The notes beneath the pieces are model-generated. The model saw only the letters and a program-made list of their open reading frames with translations. It was not told the origin of the DNA and did not search any database. Both the position numbers and the translations under genes were made by a program. Shown piece after piece: positions 16,567 through 25,716 of a stretch of DNA of 64,000 bases (its first letter is position 1; every line of letters begins with the position of its first letter). The stretch is from Micropruina glycogenica (GTDB lineage: Bacteria; Actinomycetota; Actinomycetes; Propionibacteriales; Propionibacteriaceae). Location: NCBI RefSeq assembly GCF_039524395.1, contig NZ_BAAAGO010000042.1; one strand, 5' to 3'.

Positions 16567-16595
16567 AATACGCGCCAGGCCGGTATTGTTCGGCC

Positions 16596-17837
16596 GTGAC
16601 CTTCGAAGACCAGGCGCGGGCCGCCAAGCGGGCCGCCGTCACTCTCGCCACCCTCAATCGGGTGGCCAAGGACGCCGCGCTGAACGCCATGGCCGACGCG
16701 CTGGCCGACGCCGAACGATCCGTGCTGGACGCCAACCTGCGCGACGTCGACCGGGCTCGCGAGGCGGGTACGTCCGACGCCCTGATCGATCGGCTGCGAC
16801 TCAACCCGCAGCGCGTCGACGGCATGGTCGGCGGGCTTCGTGACCTGGCCCGGCTGCCCGACCCGGTCGGCGACGTTGTGCGGGGTTGGACGAACGCCAA
16901 CGGCGTGCAGGTGCGTCAGGTACGGGTGCCGTTCGGGGTGGTCGGCATCATCTACGAGGCCCGTCCGAACGTGACCGCCGACGCGGCCGGCATCTGCTTG
17001 AAGTCGGGCAACGCGGCGCTGTTGCGCGGGTCGTCCTCGGCCCTGGAATCGAATCGCGCCGTCGTCCAGGCGCTGCGCGCCGGTCTCGAGGCGGTGGGGT
17101 TGCCGGCCGACGCCGTGCAACTGGTCGAGGGTGGACGCGAGGTGACCGACGAGCTGATGGCGGCGCGCGGTCTGGTCGACGTGCTAATCCCGCGCGGCGG
17201 CGCCGGGCTGATCAACGCAGTCGTGAACGGCAGCAAGGTGCCGGTGATCGAAACCGGCACCGGCAACTGTCACATCTTCGTCGACGCCAGTGCCGACCAG
17301 GCCATGGCCATCGAGATCCTGCTGAACGCCAAGGTGCAACGGCCCAGCGTGTGCAACGCGGCCGAGACGCTGCTGGTGCACGCCGCGATCGCCGACGAGT
17401 TCGTGCCCAAGGCGCTGGACGCTCTCGCCGCGCAGGGCGTCACTGTGCACGGCACCGACGCGGTGCAGCGCTATTCAGACCAGGTGGTGCCGGCCGGTCC
17501 GGACGAGTTCGACGCCGAGTACCTCTCGCTCGACATCGCCGCCGCCGTGGTCGACTCGGTGGACGCCGCCATCGAGCACATTCGCGACCACACCACCGGG
17601 CATTCGGAGACGATCGTCACCAACGATCGGGTCTCGGCCGACCGTTTCGTGGCCCAGGTGGACGCCGCCGCCGTACTGGTGAACGCCTCGTCGCGCTTCG
17701 TGGACGGCGGCGAGTTCGGGTTCGGCGCCGAGATCGGCATCTCGACCCAGAAGTTGCACGCCCGCGGGCCGATGGGGCTGGCCGAGATGACCTCGTCGAA
17801 ATACATCGTGACCGGCGACGGCCAGACCCGTCCGTGA
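16596..17837 (+). CDS. proA: Gamma-glutamyl phosphate reductase
   Basis: The second enzyme of proline synthesis, reducing glutamyl 5-phosphate to glutamate semialdehyde with NADPH. Aldehyde-dehydrogenase-fold segments are clear: 'VPFGVVGIIYEARPNVTADA', 'CLKSGNAALLRGSSSA', 'VIETGTGNCHIFVD', the catalytic Cys in 'QRPSVCNAAETLL', and 'GEFGFGAEIGISTQKLHARG' at the C-terminus. GTG 16596 gives 413 residues; the frame is open to 16476, but that part lies within repeat sequence. Its partner proB is 7.4 kb upstream. Confidence 0.96.
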   Translation: MTFEDQARAAKRAAVTLATLNRVAKDAALNAMADALADAERSVLDANLRDVDRAREAGTSDALIDRLRLNPQRVDGMVGGLRDLARLPDPVGDVVRGWTNANGVQVRQVRVPFGVVGIIYEARPNVTADAAGICLKSGNAALLRGSSSALESNRAVVQALRAGLEAVGLPADAVQLVEGGREVTDELMAARGLVDVLIPRGGAGLINAVVNGSKVPVIETGTGNCHIFVDASADQAMAIEILLNAKVQRPSVCNAAETLLVHAAIADEFVPKALDALAAQGVTVHGTDAVQRYSDQVVPAGPDEFDAEYLSLDIAAAVVDSVDAAIEHIRDHTTGHSETIVTNDRVSADRFVAQVDAAAVLVNASSRFVDGGEFGFGAEIGISTQKLHARGPMGLAEMTSSKYIVTGDGQTRP

Positions 17838-18045
17838 GCCGCCGGCGTCCGATCGGCTCGTCAACTGATGACCGATCTGGTGCCCTCGCCCGCCTGCCGA
17901 GCGGTGATCCCCGCGACAACGGTCGTCATTTCACGACGACGGGCGGCCTCGGCCGTCACAGCGAAGCAGCTCACGTGCACCAAAGGTGCGGCGACAAGCG
18001 CATCTGCCGTGGCTCACGGCGCCCCGGGCCACTACGATGCCGCGC

Positions 18046-18186
18046 ATGGGCATTCTTCTGGAGACGACAGAGGCCGCAGCGCACAACCCGTACTTTCCGT
18101 GGATCGTGGGCGCCACGGTGTTCGCCGCGTTGATGATCGGGCTGCGCGTGGTGTGGGGCGTGGGCAAGAGCCGTCCGCATAGCTGA
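18046..18186 (+). CDS. Small single-helix membrane protein upstream of nadD
   Basis: A 46-residue protein beginning 'MGILLETTEAAAHNPYFPW' with one membrane helix ('IVGATVFAALMIGLRVVWGV') and a short basic tail. Its stop overlaps the nadD start in TGATG, so the two are translationally coupled. Short single-helix proteins in this position are seen in other actinobacteria between proA and nadD, but I know of no function. The 208 bases between proA and this gene hold no other gene that I can support. Confidence 0.72.
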   Translation: MGILLETTEAAAHNPYFPWIVGATVFAALMIGLRVVWGVGKSRPHS

Positions 18187-18818
18187 TGACCAATACCGGC
18201 ATCGTCTGGAAGAACGACGGGTCCAGGCGGCGACGGCTCGGGGTGATGGGCGGCACGTTCGACCCGATTCACCACGGCCACCTGGTGGCGGCCAGCGAGG
18301 TGGGGGCCAGGTTCGGCCTCGACGAGGTGGTGTTCGTGCCCACCGGTCACCCGTGGCAGAAGGCCGACCGCGAGGTGTCGCTGGCCGAAGACCGCTACCT
18401 GATGACCACCATCGCCACCGCGTCGAACCCGCGGTTCTCGGTCAGCCGGGTCGACATCGACCGTCCCGGGTCGACCTACACCCTCGACACGCTGCACGAC
18501 ATTCGGGCCCACTACGGCGACGATGTCGACCTGTTCTTCATCACCGGTGCCGACGCGCTCAGCCAGATTCTGACCTGGCACGGCGTGCTGGAGCTGTTCG
18601 AGCTGGCCCACTTCGTGGGGGTCAGCAGGCCGGGCACTCCGCTCGGCGATCATGACATCGCGCACCTGCCGGCCGACAAGGTGACCTTGATGGAGGTGCC
18701 GGCGCTCGCGATCTCATCCACCGACTGCCGCAACCGGGTGCAGGAGCGGCTGCCGATCTGGTACCTGGTGCCGGACGGTATCGTCCAGTACATCGCCAAG
18801 CGCGGCCTCTACCGCTAG
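18186..18818 (+). CDS. nadD: Nicotinate-nucleotide adenylyltransferase
   Basis: A 210-residue nucleotidyltransferase that makes nicotinic acid adenine dinucleotide from nicotinate mononucleotide and ATP in NAD synthesis. 'GVMGGTFDPIHHGHL' holds the HxGH-type ATP site, 'VPTGHPWQK' the substrate loop, and 'ISSTDCRNRV' the C-terminal ISSTxxR motif. The start overlaps the stop of the small membrane protein gene. The N-terminus has about 17 residues before the fold, mildly longer than average. Confidence 0.96.
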   Translation: MTNTGIVWKNDGSRRRRLGVMGGTFDPIHHGHLVAASEVGARFGLDEVVFVPTGHPWQKADREVSLAEDRYLMTTIATASNPRFSVSRVDIDRPGSTYTLDTLHDIRAHYGDDVDLFFITGADALSQILTWHGVLELFELAHFVGVSRPGTPLGDHDIAHLPADKVTLMEVPALAISSTDCRNRVQERLPIWYLVPDGIVQYIAKRGLYR

Positions 18819-18842
18819 CACGCACGAAACCCTGGGAGCTCG

Positions 18843-19244
18843 ATGACTGCAACAGACCACGCGATCCGCCTCACCCGGCTCGCCGCAAAGGCGGCCTCCG
18901 ACAAGCTCGGCAGCGATCCCGTGGCGTTCGACGTGTCTGTGCCCCTGGCGATCACCGACGTTTTCCTGATCGTGAGCGCGGGCAACGAACGGCAGGTCGG
19001 CGCCATCGTCGACGCCGTCGAAGAGGCCCTGCTGGCCGACGGAGCCAAGCCGGCCAGGCGCGAGGGGCACGGTGAGAATCGCTGGGTGCTGCTCGACTTC
19101 ATCGATCTGGTCGTGCACGTCATGCACAGCGAAGAGCGGGCGCTGTATACACTGGAAAGGCTGTGGCGGGACTGCCCGCGTATCGACCTGTCGGACGAAC
19201 CGTCGGTGGAGCGTGTCGAGACCCCCGCGGCCCCCACGCCGTGA
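18843..19244 (+). CDS. rsfS: Ribosome silencing factor (RsfS/Iojap)
   Basis: A 133-residue RsfS protein, which binds L14 and keeps 50S and 30S subunits apart during nutrient limitation. Conserved segments are 'DVSVPLAITDVFLIVSAGNERQV', shown here only as key pieces (DVS, ITDVFLIVS, NERQV), and 'GENRWVLLDFIDLVVHVMH'. It lies 24 bases after nadD, the standard order, and its stop overlaps the GTG start of the phosphatase gene. Confidence 0.95.
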   Translation: MTATDHAIRLTRLAAKAASDKLGSDPVAFDVSVPLAITDVFLIVSAGNERQVGAIVDAVEEALLADGAKPARREGHGENRWVLLDFIDLVVHVMHSEERALYTLERLWRDCPRIDLSDEPSVERVETPAAPTP

Positions 19245-19858
19245 CCGCAACCCGGGTCGTGCTGTGGCGGCACGGCGAAACGGAGTGGAACGCCGACGGC
19301 CGGTACCAGGGCCAGGCCGACGTGGCGCTCAACGAGCGGGGTGTGGCCCAGGCACGGGCGGCGGCGCCCTACCTGGCGGCCCTGGGGCCGGCGCGCATCG
19401 TGTCGTCCGACCTGGGCCGAGCCGGCGCGACCGCCGATGAGTTGGGTGCGCTGACCGGGTTGCCGGTCGAGCCGAACCGCCGGCTGCAAGAGATCAACGT
19501 GGGCGACTGGGTCGGGCTGACCAACGAGCAGGTGTTCGCCGCGCACCCCGACTTTCGCGAGGCCCTGTATGCCGGACGAGACGCGCGCCGATCGGCGTCC
19601 GGTGAGACCGGGTCCGAGGCGGGCGCCCGGGTGGCCGAGGCGCTGCTCGACCTCGCCCTCGACACCCCCGACGGACAGACCGTGGTCGCCGTTGGGCACG
19701 GGTTTTCGCTGCGGGTGGCGTCGGTCTTTCTGCTGGGCCTTGACTACGCCCACAACCTCACCCTGGGCGGTCTGTGGAACGCGTCATGGTCGATTCTGCA
19801 GCCGGCGGGGGAGAGTTGGCGGCTGCTGTCGTGGAACAACGTCGCGCCTGGCCGGTAA
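19241..19858 (+). CDS. Histidine phosphatase family protein (phosphoglycerate-mutase-like)
   Basis: A 205-residue histidine phosphatase. The RHG motif is in 'VVLWRHGETEWN', the second catalytic His in 'VVAVGHGFSL', and 'SSDLGRAGATADEL' follows the family pattern. GTG 19241 overlaps the rsfS stop (GTGA), so translation is coupled. This gene position downstream of rsfS is widely conserved in actinobacteria. The substrate is unknown; a small phosphorylated metabolite, possibly 3-phosphoglycerate, would fit the family. Confidence 0.92.
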   Translation: MTATRVVLWRHGETEWNADGRYQGQADVALNERGVAQARAAAPYLAALGPARIVSSDLGRAGATADELGALTGLPVEPNRRLQEINVGDWVGLTNEQVFAAHPDFREALYAGRDARRSASGETGSEAGARVAEALLDLALDTPDGQTVVAVGHGFSLRVASVFLLGLDYAHNLTLGGLWNASWSILQPAGESWRLLSWNNVAPGR

Positions 19859-19944
19859 CTGGGCACGGTCATTACTGCTCAGGACCATGGCGAGCTGGGA
19901 GATGAACCGTTCCCGATTCGTGATCGGAACACCCCGTCACCTCG

Positions 19945-20028
19945 TGAGCCGGAATGAGAACCGTCCCTTGAGCCAGAAGTAGAACCGTCCCCTGATCCGG
20001 ATCAGGGGACGGTTCTACTTCTGGCTCA
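19945..20028. repeat. GGGGACGGTTC-family repeat with a 30-bp perfect palindrome
   Basis: Direct units of the form GAACCGTCCC(T/C)TGAGCCAG at 19958 and onward run into a perfect palindrome: GAGCCAGAAGTAGAACCGTC continues to CCCTGATCC and is mirrored without a loop from 20000 to 20028. The stop codon of the minus-strand rifampin-phosphotransferase-like gene (20026-20028) lies inside the outer arm. The same GAGCCAGA-n-GTAGAACCGTCCC unit occurs as tandem copies at 45713-45800. Confidence 0.85.
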
Positions 20029-22674
20029 GGACTGGCGACGGCGGGCGATCAGGGCGACCACGCCCGCTGTCGCCGCTGCGGCGCCCGTCACCCAGGCCCA
20101 CGTCGGCACCGCCTTGCCCGCGGGTGCCGCAGCCTCCGGTTCGCCGCCCAGGTGAACCACACCAGCGCTGCCGTCAACCGTGATCACGTCACCCGTGGCG
20201 ATGCGCTTGGTTGCCACGCCGGTGCCGAGGACGGCCGGAATGCCGTACTCGCGGGCCACGATCGAGCCGTGGCTGAGCACCCCACCGATGTCGGTCACCA
20301 CCCCCGCGGCCAGGGCGAACAACGGGGTGTAGGCGGGGGTGGTGATCGAGGCCACCAGAATCTCGCCCGGCTGAAACGCGGCGAAGTCCTCTGCCCCGGC
20401 TAGCACCCGGGCGGGCGCGGTGACGATGCCGCCCGAACCGCCCGTGCCCTTCAACGTCGGACCGGTCTGCTCGCCGGTGTGGGCGGGCATCATGCTGTCC
20501 ATCCAGGTGATCCAGCCCGCCACCGGCAGGTACTGCGGCGGGGTGGCGAGCGCCTGCCCGCGCCAGATCATGCGCCGCTCGTCGATGGACGCCCGGTGGT
20601 CGCGCACGGCGCCCCCGTCGTCGAGGGCGGCCGCATCGGTCTCAGCCTCGGCCTCGGTCAGCCAGTACACGTCCGCGACCGATTCGATGCCTCCGGCCGC
20701 CACGAGCCGCGCGCCCAACTCACCGAGCAACGCCCGCATGGTGGGCCAGCCCAGACCAATCGCCGCGAGGGCGTCCTCGCGAATCGGCGCCCACCGCTGC
20801 GCCGCGCTCAGGCTCGCCCGCGCCATGCGGCGCCGGACGGGGTCGAGTCGGTCCATCAGTTCGCCGGTGAGCATGCTGCGCCGCTGCGTCATGCGGCGCT
20901 GGCGTTCCGCAGGGTCGGCCGCTCGACCGGCAATCGCATGCCGGACCGCCTCGAGCACCGGCGTCGGCTCGTCCGCCGGCACCGGGTTGGCGAAGTCAAG
21001 GTTGTACAGCGTGTGACCGTGAGCGTCCAGATGGGCGGCGAACCGGGCCCGGAACCGACCCCAGTCGGCGTCGGCGACACCCTCGGGGGCATCGTGCGGC
21101 AGGGGAGCGCCGACCCGCTCGAGCGCCTCGGGCAGCCCCGGCACGTCCCGACACCACACGGCCAGTTCGTACAGCGCCTTCTCGGCCACGATGGGGGCCG
21201 AATCGAAGCCGAGCAGAAAATCGGACGCCTGCGCGTCGCTCGACCCGCGCAGCACACCGTCATACAGGGCCGCCCAACTGAGCTCGGTGGTTGCGGCCAT
21301 CGGAATCACCATCTGCACGTTGGTGTAGTAGCGGCAACCGGCTTCGAGCAGTTCGCGGGCGCCCTGCAGCAACTCGGCCCCGCTCAGTTCGGACGGCGGC
21401 CGCGACGACCACGGCGCCACGACGTCGCGGTAGGCGGGCAGGGCCCGGTCGCGCCAACGGTCGAGCACGAAGTTCTTGCGGCTCAGCAGCCGCAGCGCAT
21501 GCGGGGTCATGCCCCACATCTTGTTCAGCGCGGCGTTGCTGTAGTCGTAGAAGGCGTAGCCGTTGATGGTCACGAAGTCGATGTCGAGCTCACCCAGGTT
21601 GGGGCCCAGTTCGGCCATCAGTGCCTTCAGACCCGCCGGCACCGCCGGTCTGACCAGGTCGGCGAACAGGGGCGTCAGCGGGTCGGGCAACTGTTCGATG
21701 ATGCTGGCGCGAAAGTACATCGCCTTGTCACGGGGCATTGGCCACTCGGTCGGGCGATCACCGGTCGGCTCGGGCAGTGCGGTGATCGGCCGCGCCTGCA
21801 GCAGGGCGAACCGCTCGCCGACCAGCGCCCACTCGACGTCTTGCGGGCGTCCGAAATGCTGCTCGACCCGCGCACCCAGAGCGGCCAGTTCGCGGGCCTG
21901 CTCGGTGGTCAGCGTGGCCCGGTCGACCAGATCGGCCGGCGTGGCCTCGGTGGTCGACCCGCCGTCGGTGAGCACGGCGCGCACAGACTTGCCGGCGATG
22001 CGTTGCCGCACGTCAGTGCCGGCCGTGACGACGTACTCGTCGGGTTCGACCTGGCCGCCGACCACGGCCTCACCCAGCCCCCACGCGGCGGTGATGACGG
22101 TCTGGTCGCGGCGTCCGTTGCCCGGGTTGGCGGTGAACATCACCCCGGCCACGTCGGCGGGCACGAGCCGCTGCACGACCACCGCGATGCGCGGCGCCGC
22201 GCCGGTGTGGTGCTGGGCCCGGTACGCCACCGCGCGCTCGCCCCAGAGCGAGGCCCAGCAGCGCCTGATCGACGCCAGCAGCGCGTCAGTGCCGGTGACG
22301 TTGAGGTAGGTGTCCTGCTGGCCGGCGAAGCTGGCGTCGGGCAGGTCTTCGGCGGTCGCCGACGACCGTACCGCCACGGCCGGCTCGTCCAGGTCGCGGT
22401 AGGCGCCGGCGATCGCGTCGGTCAGTTCCGGCGGCAGTGCGACGGTGTCGAAGAGCCGGGCGATACCGGCGGCGTCCCCGGCCTCGACCAGCTGCGCCAA
22501 GTCGGTGCCGGCGACGGCCAGGTCATAACCGGCCGTGGTGACCACGAACCCGTCGGGTACGGCGAAACCGGCTCGGACGAGCTCGCCGAGGTTGGCCGCC
22601 TTGCCGCCGACCTCAGCCAGGCCGTTCGCGGAGCATGTCGAGAGGGGAAGAACCAGAGGCGTTTCGGCCATCAT
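20026..22674 (-). CDS. Rifampin-phosphotransferase-like PEP-utilising enzyme with C-terminal membrane helix
   Basis: An 882-residue protein with the order ATP-grasp domain ('GGKAANLGELVRAGF', 'AVRSSATAEDLPDASFAGQ', 'QDVEWAL'), a large helical middle domain (about 330-750) and a phosphohistidine swivel domain ('DIGGVLSHGSIVAREYGIPA', catalytic His about residue 810). There is no C-terminal PEP-binding TIM barrel, so it is not a PEP synthase; the layout is that of rifampin phosphotransferase. Odd feature: after the swivel domain come a linker and a membrane helix ('AWVTGAAAATAGVVALIARRR'). GGAGAAGA precedes the start. Substrate unknown; drug inactivation is possible but unproven. Confidence 0.82.
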   Translation of the reverse strand: MMAETPLVLPLSTCSANGLAEVGGKAANLGELVRAGFAVPDGFVVTTAGYDLAVAGTDLAQLVEAGDAAGIARLFDTVALPPELTDAIAGAYRDLDEPAVAVRSSATAEDLPDASFAGQQDTYLNVTGTDALLASIRRCWASLWGERAVAYRAQHHTGAAPRIAVVVQRLVPADVAGVMFTANPGNGRRDQTVITAAWGLGEAVVGGQVEPDEYVVTAGTDVRQRIAGKSVRAVLTDGGSTTEATPADLVDRATLTTEQARELAALGARVEQHFGRPQDVEWALVGERFALLQARPITALPEPTGDRPTEWPMPRDKAMYFRASIIEQLPDPLTPLFADLVRPAVPAGLKALMAELGPNLGELDIDFVTINGYAFYDYSNAALNKMWGMTPHALRLLSRKNFVLDRWRDRALPAYRDVVAPWSSRPPSELSGAELLQGARELLEAGCRYYTNVQMVIPMAATTELSWAALYDGVLRGSSDAQASDFLLGFDSAPIVAEKALYELAVWCRDVPGLPEALERVGAPLPHDAPEGVADADWGRFRARFAAHLDAHGHTLYNLDFANPVPADEPTPVLEAVRHAIAGRAADPAERQRRMTQRRSMLTGELMDRLDPVRRRMARASLSAAQRWAPIREDALAAIGLGWPTMRALLGELGARLVAAGGIESVADVYWLTEAEAETDAAALDDGGAVRDHRASIDERRMIWRGQALATPPQYLPVAGWITWMDSMMPAHTGEQTGPTLKGTGGSGGIVTAPARVLAGAEDFAAFQPGEILVASITTPAYTPLFALAAGVVTDIGGVLSHGSIVAREYGIPAVLGTGVATKRIATGDVITVDGSAGVVHLGGEPEAAAPAGKAVPTWAWVTGAAAATAGVVALIARRRQS

Positions 22675-22753
22675 GATCGCGAGTCTTCTCCGGCCCCTTC
22701 GATTTCACAAGCCCGCGCCGATTCGGTAACGTTGACCCTCGTCCGCAGTACTC

Positions 22754-22826
22754 GGGGCTATGGCGCAGTTGGTAGCGCGCTTCCATGGCATGGAAGAGGT
22801 CAGGGGTTCGAATCCCCTTAGCTCCA
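22754..22826 (+). tRNA. tRNA-Ala (GGC anticodon)
   Basis: A complete cloverleaf: acceptor GGGGCTA paired with TAGCTCC, D arm GCGC-AGTTGGTA-GCGC, anticodon arm CTTCC-ATGGCAT-GGAAG with anticodon GGC, variable AGGTC, T arm AGGGG-TTCGAAT-CCCCT and discriminator A. CCA is not encoded exactly. It marks the left boundary of the mobile island: the recombinase gene on the other strand reads into its 3' end. Confidence 0.96.
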
Positions 22827-24459
22827 CCCAAAGTGTCTTACGGGAACACGCGACATCGCTGTTCCCGGTCGTTGAGCCTGTCGAGGCGTCCCTTTTGGCT
22901 TCCTTGCCTCCGGTCGCCTCGCGAACGGTTCCGCGAGGCGCGGGTGTAGCTGCTCGTCCTCGGTGATCTCCAACCGCGTGTAGAACGCTTGGTTCGCCAG
23001 CCTCCTGCTCCCGTCGTCCGAGTGAGCGTAGGCACGGCGCGCGTCGGCAAGCAGCCGCAGGCTGTCGTGGAGGAACCCCCGACCGCCGACGTGCAGTTCG
23101 TCGTGCTCGCGCAGGCGGTGCTCGATGTCGGCGAGTCCGGCTCGGACGCGGTCTTGGTGCCGCTTGAGAGTCGGAAGGTCGATGGCGTCGGCGAAGTGCG
23201 CCGCCAGGAGCTTGTCGCTCTCGGCCTCCAGGCGTGCACGGTTCGCCGTGAGGTCGGCGAACTCCTGATCGCGGCCAGCAGATCGCTTGTCGAACGCGGC
23301 GTCAACCTCGGCGGCGAGGTGCCGGTAGTCGTCTTCGCTGATCGTGATGTTGGCGTAGGAGTCTTCGACCAAGCGCTCCGCAACCTGGACGGGCACCGCT
23401 CGGCGGGTGCAGGTTGTCCGTTTTGATGCCCTACCGGAGCAGACGAAGTAGGCGTAGGTCGTGCCTCTCGGATTGGTGGCGAAGTCCAGCAGCATCCGCG
23501 ACCCGCAAGTACCGCAGTGCAGCAGACCCTTCAGATGGTGAGCATGCTGCACATGCCGGGTTGCGTGCGCGTTGCGAGCCTTCAACAGCGACTGCACCTG
23601 ATCGAACAACGCTGGCTTCACAATGGGCTCGTGCGCGCCGGGATGCAGCGCGCCCTTGTAGCGGATAACTCCGGCGTAGTACGGGTTCGTCAACACACGG
23701 TAGAGCGCATTCTTCCCCAGCGGCCTGGATGGACGCTTCGGCGACGGCACCGACACCAGGCCACGCGCGGTGAGATCGCGCAGCAGCGCCGTCACAGAGG
23801 TCTCGCCGGCGGCGTAACGCTCGAACGCCCACGCGATCAGCGGTGCACGTTCGGGATCAACCTCGACGGTGCGTATCTCGCGGCCTTGGTCGTCGGTCTG
23901 GCGCACTTTGAGGTAGCCGATGGGAGCGCGTCCTGGGGTACCGCCTTGCGCGACCTTCTGCGTGAGCCCCTTGGTGACTTCGGTGGCGAGGTTGCGGGGA
24001 GTAGAACTCGGCGATGCTCGACATGATGCCGTGAACGAGCATCCCCGAAGGCGTCTGATCGATCGACTCGGTAGCCGACACGAGCGTGACCCCGGCGCTG
24101 ATGAGCGCTTCGTGAATCTTCACATCATCGGCGCGGTTACGGGCGAGCCGGTCGAGCTTGTGCACGATGCAGAACTGCACCTGCGACGCGGCGATGAACG
24201 CCAGCATGTCCTGCAGCCCGCCACGATCCGCTGAGCGCGCTGATTCTCCGGCGTCGATGAACTCGCGCACGCTCCGCGCGCCCGGCTCGTCGGCTTTCCT
24301 CGCGTTGGCCTCGCGCTGGGCGGGGATCGAGAAGCCTTCGTCGGTGCCGCCGCGCTCGGCCTGCTCCCGCGTCGAGACGCGGAGGTAGGACACAGCCAGC
24401 ATGACGGGGGTCTCGGCGGCCCGCTGGGACGTCGTGGTGTCGAGTGTCGCGGTGCTCAT
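22818..24459 (-). pseudogene. Large serine recombinase (site-specific integrase), frameshifted
   Basis: From ATG 24459 (AAGGAG ribosome-binding site) the frame encodes a resolvase catalytic domain: 'AVSYLRVSTREQ' with the nucleophile Ser, 'VQFCIVHKLDRLARN' and 'IMSSIAEFYS'. It then leaves frame at a C run (plus-strand GGGG 23996-23999). Removing one C restores 'RNLATEVTKGL' and joins the next frame, which carries the recombinase domain ('ALYRVLTNPYYAGVIRYKG'), a zinc ribbon ('CGTCGSRMLL', 'CSGRASKRTTC') and a coiled coil. The combined protein would be about 546 residues. The stop (22818-22820) lies inside tRNA-Ala. Either inactivated, or an error in a homopolymer. Confidence 0.85.
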
Positions 24460-24526
24460 CGGAGGCTCCTTGCCGGGGTGCTTCTTGGTGTCGATCCTCT
24501 CGCGCACCCCTGACAAAACGAAGAGC

Positions 24527-24805
24527 TCAGCGGGGCGCAGATGCCAGGCCCTCGGGCGGTGGCAGCCCGTAGGGGTCGGGCTCGCCGTCCAGCCAGGCGC
24601 GGTGTCGGGCCTCGGCGATGTTCAGCACCCACTCGATCAGCTTGCCGAGGTCAGGCTCCTCGCGCCGCGTCACACGCAGCCTCAGGTTCCGATCGTCGCT
24701 TCGCATGCCAGACAGGTGCACGGGCCTCCGCACGATGCACACTTTCGCCCGTCCGCCCGTCACCACTTTGAGGTCACACGCCTCTTGCAGATCCAACATC
24801 GACAC
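24527..24805 (-). CDS. Hypothetical protein, island gene
   Basis: A 92-residue frame (GTG 24805, or ATG 24799) running toward the recombinase gene. The protein is polar, with 'VCIVRRPVHLSGMRSDDRNLRLRVTR' broken here into key parts (VCIVRRPVHL, DDRNLRLRV) and a C-terminal helix 'GKLIEWVLNIAEARHRAWLD'. I do not recognise a family. It is divergent from the zinc-ribbon gene at 24840, with only 34 bases between, which supports both being real and sharing a control region. Position next to the integrase suggests a role in element maintenance, but nothing shows this. Confidence 0.5.
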   Translation of the reverse strand: MSMLDLQEACDLKVVTGGRAKVCIVRRPVHLSGMRSDDRNLRLRVTRREEPDLGKLIEWVLNIAEARHRAWLDGEPDPYGLPPPEGLASAPR

Positions 24806-24839
24806 TTACGTCGGTGACGAAACAGACGTACCTTAGAGC

Positions 24840-25553
24840 ATGGCCACCAAGCGCTACGACCCCACAGCGACCGACTTCAACGGCCGCTACTCCCGCTGGG
24901 TCGCCGCCCTCGAAGCGGGCGACGATGCGGAGCTGCTGGAAGCGACCCTGGCACTCCCGACGCTCAACAAGCGCGTGCTCGGGAAGCTCGCCGCAGTGGA
25001 CCGAGACGAGCCCGACTCGACGGTGCGTGCGGAGCGAAAGCGCATGCTCGTGCTGCTCAGCGAGATCAACGCAAACCAGGCCGCACGCCTCCGTGAACGT
25101 AAGCAGGCGGAGCAGCGCCGCCGGGACCGAACGGTACGTGTTGAGCGCCGGGTCGAGCTGCCAACCACTTGCGCCCGGTGCGGCACCAAGCTCAAAGAGG
25201 TGAGGTCCACAGGCAGGCCGCGCCTGTACTGTTCTCCCGCTTGCCGCAAGGCCGCCTACGAAGACCGCCGCGCCCACCGCGACGGCGCTGTCAAGGTGCA
25301 GGTCGTCGAGAAAGTCGTCACCGAGGTGCGAGAACGCCGCATCGAGGTGCCACACCCTCGGAGCGACTGCGTCAAGGCGGTGCTGGCCGACGACGACCTC
25401 ATGGTCTCAGTGATCTGGACACTCACGGCCCTCGTGCGCGACCGCACCCGCAAGGCGTACGACCCCGACCAGCCGAGGTTCAGGAAGCTCTCGCACCACG
25501 TCCAGGCGCTCCATGCCGCAGTCGTAGAGCGAGCAACCGCCAGCGCTCCATAG
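24840..25553 (+). CDS. Hypothetical zinc-ribbon protein, island gene
   Basis: A 237-residue protein with a helical N-terminal region (about 1-90; basic coiled stretch 'LRERKQAEQRRRDRT'), a four-Cys zinc finger at about residues 104-130 ('CARCGTKLKEV' then 'LYCSPACRKAAYEDRR'), and a C-terminal helical part ('LVRDRTRKAYDPDQPRF'). The CxxC...CxxxC ribbon resembles those of phage and mobile-element DNA-binding proteins. It lies between the recombinase side and hsdM. I do not recognise a named family; binding of DNA or a partner protein is an inference from the ribbon and the charge. Confidence 0.65.
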   Translation: MATKRYDPTATDFNGRYSRWVAALEAGDDAELLEATLALPTLNKRVLGKLAAVDRDEPDSTVRAERKRMLVLLSEINANQAARLRERKQAEQRRRDRTVRVERRVELPTTCARCGTKLKEVRSTGRPRLYCSPACRKAAYEDRRAHRDGAVKVQVVEKVVTEVRERRIEVPHPRSDCVKAVLADDDLMVSVIWTLTALVRDRTRKAYDPDQPRFRKLSHHVQALHAAVVERATASAP

Positions 25554-25716
25554 TTCGACGATCCCCCTCTCGGGCACGACACTCGGAGAGAATGTCCGTG
25601 GTGGCGCCTATCGTCATCCGTGGGGAGCGAAGCTATCGGTTCCAGTGTGATCTGCGTGCAGACGGTTCACCGCGCCCCGCGACCGGACACCCGAAGCACG
25701 ACTCGAAGGACACGCG

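Noticed and set aside
20479..22821. 780-codon plus-strand frame opposite the rifampin-phosphotransferase-like gene
   Set aside because: Shadow of the conserved minus-strand gene, rich in Arg, His and Gly with no recognisable domain; it even runs through the tRNA.
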